From: Chiridota heheva
Lineage: Eukaryota; Echinodermata; Holothuroidea; Apodida; Chiridotidae
Assembly (NCBI GenBank): GCA_020152595.1
Contig: JAIGNY010000703.1
Span: 2,162,001-2,226,000 of the forward strand
Direction: 5' to 3'
Length of the DNA stretch: 64,000 nt
Shown here: positions 33,204-46,092 of the stretch, piece by piece
Layout: each line of letters begins with the position of its first letter
How positions within the stretch are numbered: the stretch's first letter is position 1
The notes under the pieces: model-generated
The model's input: only the letters and a program-made list of their open reading frames with translations
What the model was told of the DNA's origin: nothing
Database searches by the model: none
Position numbers and translations under genes: made by a program

Positions 33204-33949
33204 CTTTTAGGAAGTAAGAAGAATATGTATAAGGGATTAATTCTGATTGCAATTATCATGTTACAGATATATCAAGGTTGGTTGTGCTCAGGTATGGCTA
33301 GAGAATCAAACACAAAGGAGCTCAAAATAAACAGTCTGTGGGGGAGAAACCATCAATTTAAGGGTGCAATAAAAATGGCGCTACAGAAGGGAGGGGGGGT
33401 AATTTTCCCCCATGAGATTGCTCCCCTCACTTGCCCCACCCCATGAGATAAAATTTCCCCTCTCTCACCCCATGAACAAAATTTTGATGCCACCACTGTC
33501 AATAAACATTTCTTAACTTGTAGGTATTTCTAAAACAGAGCTTTATCTACAACTTTCAACAGTTTTTGTTGTTACACAATTTTTTCAGGTGCCTAGTTTT
33601 GGACATCTCTTCCATATATAAGACTCCCATTTAAGAAAAAAATGGTGTATTTAATTCGTTTTTTCATTATGACAGGTATTTCCCAACAGATTGAAACAAA
33701 CTTTCACAGGGGGTGTGGCAGGACTAGATATAATATAAATAGATGCCATTTGTAATTTCTAGTAAAGTATGTTATCAATCATATACAAGTAGATTGTGAC
33801 AATTCAAGAAATAAATATTTCCTCAGAGGGACAGGAATTTTGGGTAGTTTCATGCTGGGTTTTTTTACCTTGTAAGAAGTTGTTGTTGACCATTAAACTA
33901 ATGAACAAAATTGTTTCTGCAGTATGATATACGATAACGCATAATAATA

Positions 33950-34206
<257 letters not shown>

Positions 34207-34216
34207 CGTCACACAC

Positions 34217-34424
34217 CATAGGTAAGTTCATACACGTTCATCCCAATTAGATGAATATTCAGAGGAACGTTGGATTGATCATGTTGTACATACAAAGTAT
34301 CGTCGACAGCGAGTTCAAAGCCAGGATGACTGTAGTGGGTATTAATGCATTTCTGAGTTGAATTGACCATCCATATGACAATACGATCCACCAGTATGTC
34401 TGAGAACTCCTTGTAAACTTTAAC
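34217..34424 (-). CDS. Gene B exon 10
   Basis: A 208-nt exon, phase 0 in and phase 1 out. It encodes VKVYKEFSDILVDRIVIWMV, a strand-rich middle and LYVQHDQSNVPLNIHLIGMN, then VYELTY. The acceptor TCTCATGCAG is good. The donor GTGTGT is weak but is the only GT in this stretch that keeps phase with exon 11. The (TTA)n microsatellite of the intron begins about 12 nt after that donor. NST is a possible glycosylation sequon. Confidence 0.8.
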
Positions 34425-34793
34425 CTGCATGAGAGAAAATTTGGACAAAATTGAAAACATCCATTATCTATAATGGCACGGGTGACACTTTGGTGCCATA
34501 GCCCCAGAAATTTCTTTTTAGGTCTCCAGAAAAAGAGGAGGAAAAGAAACAAAGGAAAAAGAGAAAGGAAAGGGAGAAAGGTGTAAAAGAAAGAAGTACA
34601 AATTTCTTCTGTTTTGTTGTTGTTGCTGCAGTATAGGCCACAATATGGTTTTCTTCATGGAGAGGTCATTCACGACTCAGAAGTTACTGTGTAACTTAAC
34701 AATCGGAAATCACATTTTCTGCAGACGTTTTCCAAAATTTACATTTTAATCCTCCAACAAACTGAAATTCCTGATTATATTATTCGGAATATA

Positions 34794-35313
<520 letters not shown>

Positions 35314-35522
35314 TATACTCACAGCTCACAGAAAGTTTTGTCCAGAATTTCTATGGCCCAAGAAATTAAAATATTTTTTCACAATATTTTGTTATATTCC
35401 ACCATGAGGGGAAGAGGATCGGGGGTCCAGCTTGATTTGTTCTCATATCGCACTCCATGAAATTTGAGTCATAACTTTGAATAAGCTGATTCCACTTCAA
35501 CATACAAAGCTTTCCAACTTAC

Positions 35523-35660
35523 ATCAACCGTAACCAGACATTTGTCTCTGACGTCAGATTTAAAGACGGCTTTCAGGTTAGACAACTTCTGATTGCATTC
35601 ATCCCTTGACGAGCAGTTGAAGTAGGGCAACTTAGTCTCAGCATGTTGAATCAATGCAAT
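35523..35660 (-). CDS. Gene B exon 9
   Basis: A 138-nt exon of exactly 46 codons, phase 0 at both ends, so it could be skipped without a frameshift. It encodes IALIQHAETKLPYFNCSSRD, then ECNQKLSNLKAVFKSDVRDK and CLVTVD. Three cysteines and an NCS sequon point to an extracellular location. The CLVTVDV ending resembles a closing beta strand. The 5' flank is near the retrotransposon-tail relic and the 3' flank is the (TA)n tract. Confidence 0.8.
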
Positions 35661-35957
35661 CTAAGAATTGAAATGAAAAACAAAATAAAATGTAAAAACC
35701 AACTAATTCCATTTCATCTTTAACATCTTATGACAGACAGAAAAAATGATCTCTTCCCTGCAGGGGAGGTAAACCCCACATTATTTATCTAAATTTGACA
35801 TAAATTTATATCACTTCTTTGCAACAAATTTCAAAAAATTCAAAGCTTCTCTACGTCCTATGTCTCTTATTACAGGGAGTATAGTAGGGGTACACAACAA
35901 CTGTGTACAAATTCATTATACTATTGATCAATACAACTCAGATATGACATTTATAAA

Positions 35958-36090
35958 TGACTGTTTGTTTGATTGATGAAGGCTTAACGGCCCCACAACA
36001 GAGATGGTCAATTGTGCCTGAGAGGTTAGATCATTCCAGAGGTAAGAAGAAAAGAAAATAGGAGGAGTCTGAGAGAAGTACGGGGACTAA
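35958..36090 (-). mobile_element. 3'-tail fragment of the non-LTR retrotransposon
   Basis: GTTTGTTTGATTGATGAAGG, CTTAACGGCCCCACAACAGA and GTGCCTGAGAGGTTAGATCA match the 3' end of the longer copy near 45655-45730, in the same orientation. The 5' part is missing, as expected for truncated target-primed reverse transcription. Confidence 0.85.
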
Positions 36091-36212
36091 TAGCCAGTAA
36101 CCTAAATAACCAAAACCATCATTTTGTTCTTAGGAATTAAATGAGCAGACAGTTACTTCCAATACGCTTTTATATATAAAAGACAATGAAATCAAAGGAA
36201 CAGAAAACTTAC

Positions 36213-36336
36213 TGCTTCTTCATGGACGCTAAGCTGAAAAACCAGAGTCTCCCCAAAATCATCTAGAGCAGATCTCATGTACAGATGTTCCACGGGACAA
36301 GACGTTGAATTCGGATGAAAGTAAGAAAACAAGGAA
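36213..36336 (-). CDS. Gene B exon 8
   Basis: A 124-nt exon, phase 2 in and phase 0 out, with acceptor CTTTTCTAG and donor GTAAGT. It encodes SLFSYFHPNSTSCPVEHLYM, then RSALDDFGETLVFQLSVHEE and A. The stretch ALDDFGETLVFQLSV matches the first two strands of a cadherin-like repeat (D-D-x-G-x-x-L). NST is a possible N-glycosylation site. It was recovered only through splice phase because no Met opens the frame. Confidence 0.75.
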
Positions 36337-36354
36337 CTAGAAAAGAAAATAATT

Positions 36355-36966
36355 TAAAGGAATATTCCCTTGTTTTTGTTGTTGTAACCTTTCATAAAAA
36401 GGAGAACATTTTCAGAAACAATTTAGTACAAAAATCATGTTGATATGTTATTCCATCCGGGAGATATTCAAATTTTAAGGTTCACATAAAATGCCAATAA
36501 ACGAATAGGAAAAGGCTCATTATGACATCACAGCAACACATTCTCCCACAAAGTTGATGTATTTCATTAAAATCTATCATCCTTTCCGATTAGTAAAACC
36601 TGCTAGAAAAATCAATTAAAGAAAATTAAGTATTTATATACACTGCCAAATATACCCTACTTCAATAACCTTTGGAAAATTGTTTCTAATCATACAGAAA
36701 CAATCAATAATGTTTAAAGAAATACATAAACATTTGTAATGGAATTGCCACTATGACATCATCAAACACGAATTCATCATACTGTACAAAAACTTTTGGG
36801 ATATCTCTCAAAATCCATATCTCCTGAATGGAATATGATATCAACCTGATTTTTGTACCAAATTGGCCCTAGAAGTATGCTCTTTCAAATAGAATTGTAC
36901 AAAAAACCATGGGAATGTTACAAAAAAAACATGGGAATGTTACAAAAAACAATGGGAATATTCGTT
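36355..36966. mobile_element. Palindromic MITE family C, copy 1
   Basis: Starts AAAGGAATATTCCCTTGTTT and ends with the complement (AACAATGGGAATATTCGTTT). The arms share ATTTGGTACAAAAATCA-type and AGATATTCAAATTTTAAGG-type sequences. A second copy is at 61150-61502. It lies directly 5' of gene B exon 8. Confidence 0.7.
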
Positions 36967-37855
36967 TGAATACAATATGTGAGACTACTAAAGTATATCA
37001 ACAAAACCATTAATGATGTTTTGAATTGGTAAAATACTTTCCAACATATATTTTCTATTTACAGTGTGCGGACAGCGACAAATATATTCTCTTTATAACT
37101 TCGTATTAAAATGATCATAAATTTCTAAGAAATCTTTACATTGTGAGAAAGGCACATTTTTTTTTGGACATTAAACAGAAAAACAAACAAGATACATGAA
37201 AAGCTTCACAAAAAGTTAACAATAGACTAGAAGAGGTGCAAGTGTGTACACTAGAAATAACTGCACATCAGATATGATCGTAACAGAATAATAGCACATT
37301 CACTTTTCAAGATATGGGGCCATCCTTAATAGATTGTTGGTTTGGTGATAACACTTGGTTGAAAAAAAATGGATGGGTAGGTAAGCAAAATTGTTGTCAT
37401 ATTTTGTCATACCTTTTTATACACTAAAGCACTATCATTTCAGATAAATTAAAAAAACATATTTGAGTAGATAGCAATTTTGTTGGATAGAAAGGGTTAC
37501 TCCAAACGAACAATTTTCTAAGGAAGGCCCAGCTCATAATTAAACTTTGATGAGCTTTTGACGCAGGTAAGGAGCTCAATTTTTTTAAACATTATTATTT
37601 ATATTCCTTTGCTTATTTTTAGTCTTTAAAAACCAAAAAGTTAAAAATGAGAAATTACAGACTGACTTTATACAATTACTCATGATACAAGGCCACCTAA
37701 GAAACAGATATAGGGACAGACACACAGAGGTGGGTAGGATAATAATTTGTCAAGGAACAAAAGAAAAAACTAGAACGGTAAATACCGTCATGGTTCGCAT
37801 GCCCATGCAAATTGACACCCATATTATATGACCCGGCCAATTATAAAAATGGCAT
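36967..37855. other. Intron, no feature seen
   Basis: AT-rich sequence between gene B exons 7 and 8. No repeat or exon recognised. Confidence 0.45.
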
Positions 37856-37859
37856 CACA

Positions 37860-38778
37860 CACTAAGTCCCACATGGCATCCCATGTACCACATGGCATCT
37901 CACCCCATGTCCCACATGGCATCCCACATGACATCCTACATGGCATCCCATCCCATGTCCCACATGGCATTCCACCATATCTTCCACATGGCATCCCACC
38001 CCATGTCCAACATGACATCCCATGTTCCACGTGGCATTCCATCATATGTCCCACAGGGCATCCCATCCTATGACCCACATGTCATTCCACCCTATGTCCC
38101 ACATTCCATGTACCAAATGACATCCCACCTCATGTCCCACATGACATCCCATGCCCTGTCCCACATGGCATTCTACCATATCTCCCACATGGCAAACCAC
38201 CATACAGTGTCTCACATGGCATCCCACCATATGTCCCACATGGCATTCCACCATATGTCCCACATGGCATCCCACGCTATGACCCACATGGATTCCATCC
38301 TACATGTATGTCCCACATTAATCCAACCATATGTACCACATGACATCCCTCCCTATGTCCCACATGGCATCCCTTCCTGTGTCCCACATCAGTGGCTTCC
38401 CACCTGATGTTCCACATAGCATCCCACCATATGTTCCACATGGTATCCCTCCTAATGTTCCAATGACATCCTACTTTATGTCCCACATGGCATCACATCC
38501 CATGCCCCATACCATGTCCCCATGGCCTCCTACCCTATGTCCCACATAGCCTCCTACCCTATGTCACACATGGCATCCTACCTTATGTCACACATGGCAT
38601 CCTACCTTATGTCACACATGGCATCCCAACCTATGTCACACTCTGTGTTACTCGTGGCATCCCACCATGTCCCACATGGCATTCTACCCTGTTCCACATG
38701 GCATCCCACCCCATGTCCCACATGGCATCCCATTCCATGTCCCACATGGCATCCCACCCCATGTCCCACATGACATCC
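37860..38778. repeat. Degenerate minisatellite CCCATGTCCCACATGGCAT
   Basis: About 45 units of 18-21 bp around CCCATGTCCCACATGGCATC, with frequent changes (CACCATATG, ATGACATCC). CATGTCCCACATG is near-palindromic. Open frames on both strands (poly HMASHPMS) are repeat products. Confidence 0.92.
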
Positions 38779-39230
38779 CATAGGCTTTATAAGAAGTCTC
38801 ATCCTAGCTATCACAGTCCCTGATTGATCATACTATGTATGAAAGTGTCAGTTTATATAATAAGTTATATGCAAATGACTTGTTGAAATGGGGTGGGATG
38901 CCATGTCCCACATGATATCCCATGCCATCCCATGTCCCACATGACATTCCATCCCATGGCAATCCACCCTATGTCCTGCATGGCATTCCACCACATATCC
39001 TACGTGGCATTCCACCCTGTTCCACATGGCATCCCACCCCATGTCCCACATGGCATCCCACCCCATGTCCCACGTGGCATCGCACATGGCATCCCACCCT
39101 ATGTCTCACATGATATCCCATAAGCTCCATAAGAAGTCTCATCCTAGCTATCACAGTCCCTGATTGAGCATACTATGTATTAAAGTGTCAGTTCATATAA
39201 TAACTTATATGTAAATGCATTGTTGAATAA
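38697..39230. repeat. Local duplication of array edge plus flank
   Basis: 38697-38892 and 39019-39230 are homologous: both have the last array units, then ATAAGAAGTCTCATCCTAGC and TATCACAGTCCCTGATTGA, then a TATAATAA…TATATG stretch and TTGTTGAA. A third, more diverged copy of the flank is at 39365-39460. The array itself was carried in the duplication (38895-39125). Confidence 0.85.
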
Positions 39231-39239
39231 GAAAAAAAG

Positions 39240-40316
39240 GTGGAGTCAAGTAAATATGCCTGATATAGCCCTCGGTGTATACAACATGGTAAATATTAAA
39301 TCATATGTCCTTCATGGCCCCCATCCATGTCCCACATGGCATCCATCCCTATGTTTATATGCAATCACATCCTGCCACACTCCCTAACTAAGCATATTAA
39401 ATTAAACAGTTTGGTCAGGTCATAATACTGTAGCAACTTTATGCAAATGAGTACAATAATAAAGGTGGAGTTTAAAAAATCATGCCTAATACAACTGTTG
39501 GTGCCCAAATATTTTGAAGAATTTTCAGGATTTTAAATCTCAAGAGAGACTTGAAGATCTCTGAAGAATATTGGAAAATTATATCATTTTACAGGTATCT
39601 TCTAAGAAAATATCAAATGTATTGTAGACTTTTTAAGGAAACTAGTCTTCAATCCTATCTTAAGTATCTTTGAAAAACTTTAACATTTTATAAGGAAATT
39701 CTAAGCTTCCATAAGGATATCTGAAGAAACTTTAAGTTTTCCTGAGGAACTCTGAAGAAACTTTAACATTTTCTGAGAAATTCTCAAAAAACTTTAACAT
39801 TTCTGAGGAAATCTCAGGACAAATCTGTGGACGGCCAAACGGACGTAATCGCCATTACATAGGTTCGCATAATGCTACGCATGCGAACCAAAAATACTTT
39901 TTAAACCCACAAAGTGCAACATTCCATGTAGGGGTGGTGATGTTGATTTTTTTTTTTTCGGAGGAGGGGGGGGGGGCAAACTACCAAATTTGTAATAACA
40001 ACTGTACCCACCCTCTAATAAAAAGGGATAAGCCATCTTTTTGGCGAAATTTGGTAGCCTAATGATTGTGGAGGAAAGAGGGGGAAGCAAAATGCTAAAT
40101 TTTTGTTGATGGGGGCAATTAACACTACTGAAAAATATTGAGGATGCATTTGCCCCCCTACAATTGCATTTTCCCCCTACATTTGCATTTCCCCCCTACA
40201 TTTGCCCACTGATTTCATGTCTGTATGTCAATTAATTTTGCTGTACAGGTAAATAACAAAATATAATTTTACTTCGAAATACAACAACAATAAATGATAC
40301 TCAAAATGCTTCTTAC
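39240..40316. other. Intron, degenerate repeats near exon 7
   Basis: GAAGAAACTTTAACATTTTCTGAGG-like blocks recur irregularly at 39530-39810. Short C- and G-runs are at 39955 and 40150-40205 (CCCCCTACATTTGC twice). No gene. Confidence 0.5.
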
Positions 40317-40553
40317 TCTGCAATCAAACTTATTGGTGGCTTAGAATGGGAAATGACATCAATGGCTGCATCAAAAGAAACAAGAGTTTCGCTGTTTACG
40401 TCACTTGCACAAGACACAGGGGACATCTTGGTGACCTCTATGTGAAGGTGGCTTGTCCAATCAGAGCAGACTTCATCGAGCCAAAATGGAGGCAACACAC
40501 GAGGCCACCACAGCCAGTTCTTTAGAGGGAATGGGTACCAGAATCGTGGGTAC
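40317..40553 (-). CDS. Gene B exon 7: Trp-rich segment
   Basis: A 237-nt exon, phase 2 in and out, with acceptor TTTCAAAAG and donor GTAAGA. It encodes YPRFWYPFPLKNWLWWPRVL and PPFWLDEVCSDWTSHLHIEV, then an acidic/hydrophobic stretch ending SHSKPPISLIAE. The run of aromatics continues from exon 6 and is unusual for a cadherin-like repeat; it may be an inserted loop. HLHIEVTKM looks like a closing strand. The intron immediately 5' carries a TTAA-type MITE 41 bp from the acceptor. Confidence 0.8.
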
Positions 40554-40594
40554 CTTTTGAAAGAGAACAGGAAATAATTTATTTTACTCATTAA

Positions 40595-40696
40595 CCTTTT
40601 ACTTTACCACACGGCGATATTATCGCCGTTTTGGGTGCCCCATCTTTGACTCTGCCTCCCGAGCGCATTTTCAAAAAAGTGCTGGTAGATTAAAGG
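40595..40696. mobile_element. piggyBac-like MITE T1, copy 3 (TTAA-flanked)
   Basis: TTAA at 40591-40594 and at 40697-40700 flank a 102-bp element. Ends are inverted (CCTTTTACTTTACCA against CCTTTAATCTACCA), and an internal palindrome GGCGATATTATCGCC is intact. It is the best preserved of the three copies and lies 41 bp from the acceptor of gene B exon 7. Confidence 0.85.
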
Positions 40697-40700
40697 TTAA

Positions 40701-41724
40701 ATCTAATTTTTGATTATTTATTTTACTCTTCTTTATACAGGGTCACCTCAACTCAGCAGGAAAAGGCCCCGTAATAAATCAATTACAAACAATTTAAAGA
40801 TATGGACAGGAGGAGGCAAGTTGGTAACACAACTAACTAGAAAACTTAATTGTAAAATAAAACTATTTGTATGATATATACATTAACATTTGAAAGGATT
40901 TCTAAGCCTATAAAGGTATATGGACAGGTAGAGATTTTGCCATAAATATGTTCCTTTTAATATTCTGAACATTTGAGTAACATATTTCTATCAAATTTGT
41001 CCACTCGTTTCTGAGATATTCGTGAAAAAGTCCAAAATTAAGCCCCAAGAAAAGGCTGAGCTTCCACTATTAAAAAAAGATGTGTGACGTATGAATAAGC
41101 ACCAGGGCCTACATAAAATGCATAACTTTCACTGTAGTGAATCACTCTGTCAGCCGGCGTAATGGCAGGCTGCATCAAAATATCATTTGCCAAAGTTGTA
41201 CCACTTTACTAGGATTTTACCGCTTAAACTTGCTAACTACGAATGGTATCATTAATTACTCTAGGACATCAGTTTTTTTGTGGATAAAGATTAAATATCA
41301 ATTTAAGTTTAGTTCCAGTGGGCCTATTTCTTTATGATCAGCCAACTTGTTACACCAGGCTGTAAGTATTACTGTTGTACACTGTAACTATAACGTTAGT
41401 GCATGTATACAACAACTTTTTGGGAACAAAATTACAAATCCGCATAAATGATTGTACAAAAATGGTACCAATAAACATAATTAAAAAAAACCTTAGGCTT
41501 TATTTATTGAGTGAGTAAACGATTGGGGAAAGGACAAAAGCAAAGTTAATGGAGAATTTCTACAGGTTATCCTACCATTATGTGTCATTCAATCAGAGTG
41601 GATCACGTGATGTAATGTTCTATCCCCACATCATGAAAGAATCAATATGTATTGAGCATACGTTTGGAGACGTAAAAATAAGCCAGATTTTTTACATTTT
41701 GGAATCGACTTTGTAAGAAAGTGT
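40701..41724. other. Intron, nothing recognised
   Basis: AT-rich unique sequence between the T1 MITE and the 66-bp satellite. Confidence 0.45.
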
Positions 41725-42590
41725 TTGATGAGTGTTTATGAAGAGCATTTATACCAATTTATGCAAAGTGGTTGCTGCCTGTCCATACACCCAGCGAGTA
41801 TTTATGAAGGGTATTTGTACCAATTTATGCAAAGTGGTTGCTGCCTGTCCATACACCCAGTGAGTATTTATGAAGGGTATTTGTATCAATTTATGCAAAG
41901 TGGTTGCTGCCTGTCCATACACCCAGCGAGTATTTATGAAGGGTAGTTGTATCAATTTATGCAAAGTGGTTGCTGCCTGTCCATACACCCAGTGAGTATT
42001 TATGAAGGGTATTTGTACCAATTTATGCAAAGTGGTTGCTGCCTGTCCATACACCCAGCGAGTATTTATGAAGGGTATTTGTACCAATTTATGCAAAGTG
42101 GTTGCTGCCTGTCCATACACCCAGCGAGTATTTATGAAGGGTATTTGTACCAATTTATGCAAAGTGGTTGCTGCCTGTCCATATACCCAGTGAGTATTAA
42201 TGAAGGGTATTTGTATCAATTTATGCAAAGTGGTTGCTGCCTGTCCATACACCCAGTGAGTATTTATGAAGGGTATTTGTATCAATTTATGCAAAGTGGT
42301 TGCTGCCTGTCCATACACCCAGTGAGTATTTATGAAGGGTATTTGTATCAATTTATGCAAAGTGGTTGCTGCCTGTCCATACACCCAGTGAGTATTTATG
42401 AAGGGTATTTGTATCAATTTATGCAAAGTGGTTGCTGCCTGTCCATACACCCAGTGAGTATTTATGAAGGGTATCTGTATCAATTTATGCAAATTGGCTG
42501 CTGCCTGTCCATACATCCAGTGAGTATTTATGAAGGGTATTTGTATCAATTTATGCAAAGTGGTCGTACCTGCCCATATACCTTTAAGAA
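41725..42590. repeat. 66-bp minisatellite, 13 copies
   Basis: Unit starts ATGCAAAGTGGTTGCTGCCT at 41761 and recurs every 66 bp through 42553. Identity is above 95 per cent. Because 66 is divisible by three and units lack stops in one frame of each strand, both strands stay open across most of the array: a 22-residue repeat QFMQSGCCLSIHPVSIYEGY (+) and KLIQIPFINTHWVYGQAATT (-). No splice links join it to gene B. Confidence 0.95.
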
Positions 42591-42599
42591 TGCAATATA

Positions 42600-43289
42600 T
42601 CTGTAGTACATACATATATGTTAAGTATGTTAGCTGGTTAGGGACTATTAATTATGAAAATAATTCACATTAATTATTTTATCATATGACAATTATCCAA
42701 AATAATGTAAATAGCGTACTCATAATTTAATTCATTCAAACCATGGTCTCTTAAGATGATTTTAAAGGTATGTGAACATGCAGAAATTTCTATCTTTGTT
42801 AAAGGATTATGCAAATCTGAGCAAAATAATTTCTTTAGTGTTCATTATATTACTTTTAGTTTTTGAGATATGGCTGATAAAAGTATGTATTTGATGTATG
42901 ATGGGGCAGACAGCTGAAAATCATTTAGTAATATTCTTTAATTCCCTTTCCTAAAACTTAGGTCACTGATAGAAAAGTCTATTTCTTTTCAAATTTGACA
43001 GATTTTAACAGAAGAAAATACCAAGCTTGTCCGGTAATATATCACAAATTTGCATAAAGATTTGCATATTGATGCCTGAGATTTCAAAACATTATAAAAT
43101 GGCCAATTTTAAGCTGATTTTGATTACTTTTTTTGCTAGGTTAATGGTTTTTAATAGATTTTAAGGCAATTTCAAGTAATGTAGGTTTCCCTACACAACC
43201 ATAGACCTTTAAATTTCAGTACGAACAAATTAAAGTTGGAATTGAAATAAAGATACAATTTTAATGGGAGAAAAAGTAAAATATCATAC
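42600..43289. other. Intron 3' of gene B exon 6
   Basis: AT-rich unique sequence, no feature recognised. Confidence 0.45.
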
Positions 43290-43461
43290 CACTGTGGCCA
43301 GATGTTTGGGTGCATGCGATCATAGGACATAAGATAATCTAAATGGATGGAATCCATCCAACTCATCTCAGGAAGTGCCCAATTAGGTGGTTGAGGCCAA
43401 AGGTCACACCAAGGAACAAAGGTTAAGTCACGTAAAGCTTCATTGATGCCATCAAGGGAAC
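43290..43461 (-). CDS. Gene B exon 6: repeat signature G-x-L-x-x-I-N-x-A-L
   Basis: A 172-nt exon, phase 1 in and phase 2 out. It begins GSLDGINEALRDLTFVP, the most diagnostic line of the whole protein. The 'G-L-x-x-I-N-x-A-L-x-x-L-x-Y-x-P' pattern is characteristic of cadherin-like/VCBS/FREM-type repeats. It continues with a Trp/Pro-rich loop (WPQPPNWALPEMSWMDSIHL) and ends NIWPQ. The 5' flanking intron (43462-50263) holds the 40-bp satellite and the retrotransposon. Confidence 0.85.
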
Positions 43462-43984
43462 CTGGGAGATTGAAAGAAAAAAAAACAGAATATGAAACGT
43501 GATTCATGATACTTTAAAAAAAAATCTGCAACATTCTTCCCATAATGCCCTGCTTTAAAAAACCATTCACCTTTTCTTGATAATATCTTTTATGAACTTC
43601 TCTTTTTAATTACAGCTTTCTATATGTAAATGACATTCAAAATAAATCAATACTCTCCCTTATAAACCATTTCAACTTGAGTTAAACAATTGTTTTTGTA
43701 TATGTTTAAAGGAAAAGTATATATTGCCCACTATACAGGGAGGTTATTACAGTTTTTGAGCAGTATTCTCACCCTGGTTAAGATTTAGGATTCATGCCTT
43801 ACCTGTATGTTGGGCAATATATAATTTTCCGTCTTGATGTACCGCTTATGACTTGAATAACAATGTGCTATCGTGTTTGGTGAGATCAGTTGTGAAATTG
43901 TTAATTAACTAGCTGGTTCGCTGCAACAGTGACTAAATTTTGTGTCTGTAACAGTCAAAATTAGCCAGTGAAAGATACCCCACC

Positions 43985-45640
43985 TTCCCGCCTGAGCTGG
44001 GGTATGTTATGGTCAGGTTTTACTTTCCAGTTCGAGCTGGGGTATGTTATGGTCAGGTTTTACTTTCCCACCTGAGCTGGGGTATGTTATGGTCAGGTTT
44101 TACTTTCCCGTCCGAACTGGGGTATGCTATGGTCAGGTTTTACTTTCCAACCTAAGCTGGGGTATGTTATGGTCAGGTTTTACTTTCCTGCCTGAGCTGG
44201 GGTATGTTATGGTCAGGTTTTACTTTCCCGCCTGAGCTGGGGTATGTTATGGTCAGGTTTTACTTTCCCGCCTGAGCTGGGGTATGTTATGGTCAGGTTT
44301 TACTTTCCCGCCTGAGCTGGATTATGTTATGGTCAGGTTTTACTTTCCCGTCCAAGCTGGGGTATGTTATGGTCAGCTTTTACTTTCCCACCTGAGCTGG
44401 GGTATGTTATGGTCAGGTTTTACTTTCCCGTCCGAACTGGGGTATGTTATGGTCAGGTTTTACTTTCCAACCTAAGCTGGGTATGTTATGGTCAGGTTTT
44501 ACTTTCCTGCCTGAGCTGGGGTATGTTATGGTCAGGTTTTACTTTCCCACCTGAGCTGGGGTATGTTATGGTCAGGTTTTACTTTCCCACCTGAGCTGGG
44601 GTATGTTATGGTCAGGTTTTACTTTCCTGCCTGAGCTGGGGTATGTTATGGTCAGGTTTTACTTTCCCACCTGAGCTGGGGTATGTTATGGTCAGGTTTT
44701 ACTTTCCTGCCTGAGCTGGGGTATGTTATGGTCAGGTTTTACTTTCCTGCCTGAGCTGGGGTATGTTATGGTCAGGTTTTATTTTCCCGCCTGAGCTGGG
44801 GTATGTTATGGTCAGGTTTCACTTTCCCGCCTGAGCTGGGGTATGTTATGGTCAGGTTTTACTTTCCCACCTGAGCTGGGGTATGTTATGGTCAGGTTTT
44901 ACTTTCCTGCCTGAGCTGGGGTATGTTATGGTCAGGTTTTACTTTCCCGCCTGAGCTGGGGTATGTTATGGTCAGGTTTTACTTTCCCGCCTGAGCTGGG
45001 GTATGTTATGGTCAGGTTTTACTTTCCCGCCTGAGCTGGGGTATGTTATGGTCAGGTTTTACTTTCCCGCCTGAGCTGGGGTATGTTATGGTCAGGTTTT
45101 ACTTTCCCGCCTGAGCTGGGGTATGTTATGGTCAGGTTTTACTTTCCCGCCTGAGCTGGGGTATGTTATGGTCAGGTTTTACTTTCCTGCCTGAGCTGGG
45201 GTATGTTATGGTCAGGTTTTACTTTCCCGCCTGAGCTGGGGTATGTTATGGTCAGGTTTTACTTTCCCGTCCAAGCTGGGGTATGTTATGGTCAGCTTTT
45301 ACTTTCCCACCTGAGCTAGGGTATGTTATGGTCAGGTTTTACTTTCCAACCTAAGCTGGGGTATGTTATGGTCAGGTTTTACTTTCCTGCCTGAGCTGGG
45401 GTATGTTATGGTCAGGTTTTACTTTCCTGCCTGAGCTGGGGTATGTTATGGTCAGGTTTTACTTTCCCACCTGAGCTGGGGTATGTTATGGTCAGGTTTT
45501 ACTTTCCTGCCTGAGCTGGGGTATGTTATGGTCAGGTTTTACTTTCCGCCTGAGCTGGGGTATGTTATGGTCAGGTTTTACTTTCCCGTCAGAGCTGTGG
45601 TATGTTATAGTCAGGTTTTACTTTCCCACCTAAGCTGGGG
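43985..45640. repeat. 40-bp minisatellite, about 41 copies, with higher-order structure
   Basis: The unit is GAGCTGGGGTATGTTATGGT then CAGGTTTTACTTTCCCGCCT. Variants at the CCCGCCT position recur in the same order in different places (CCGTCCAAGC followed by CAGCTTTTAC at 44341-44400 and again at 45261-45320; CCGTCCGAAC then CCAACCTAAG at 44101 and 44421), showing that blocks of several units were copied together. Confidence 0.95.
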
Positions 45641-46092
45641 TATGGTATCTTTGTTTGCTTGTTTGATGAGGGCTTAACGGCACCACAATAACGAGGGTCA
45701 AATTGTGCCTGAGAGGTCAGATCATTCTAGAGATAGAAAGGAAGGGAAACAGGGGGAGAATGAGAGAAATACAAGAACAAAAAGTCAGAAAGCTGGGATC
45801 AAGAGAGTTGGTGCATGGCTGAAGAAAAAAAACAAAGTAAAAAGAGGGGGTGGAAAAGGAGAACTAAATATGGTTGTAGAGGGAAGCATGATGAAGGAAG
45901 AAGATAATTTTATCCGGAGGGTTTTTCTCGAAAAACTCAGCAATTGAGTTGTGGGGAGTGAGAGAAGCTATGGGAAGGTTGTACAGGGGGCAAGCAAGGA
46001 TAACGTGATGGACTGTGAGGGTGCAATGGCAATTGTTGCAGAGGGGTTGGGTGAGCCAATAAGGAGGTGGGAGTGAGTGAGGTGGGTGTGAC

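Noticed and set aside
37860..39125. CRISPR-like array of palindromic repeats
   Set aside because: Units of 18-21 bp are directly contiguous and degenerate with no unique spacers; this is eukaryotic minisatellite DNA.
45705..45947. Plus-strand Lys/Glu-rich frame of 80 codons
   Set aside because: It is the complement of the retrotransposon 3' end.
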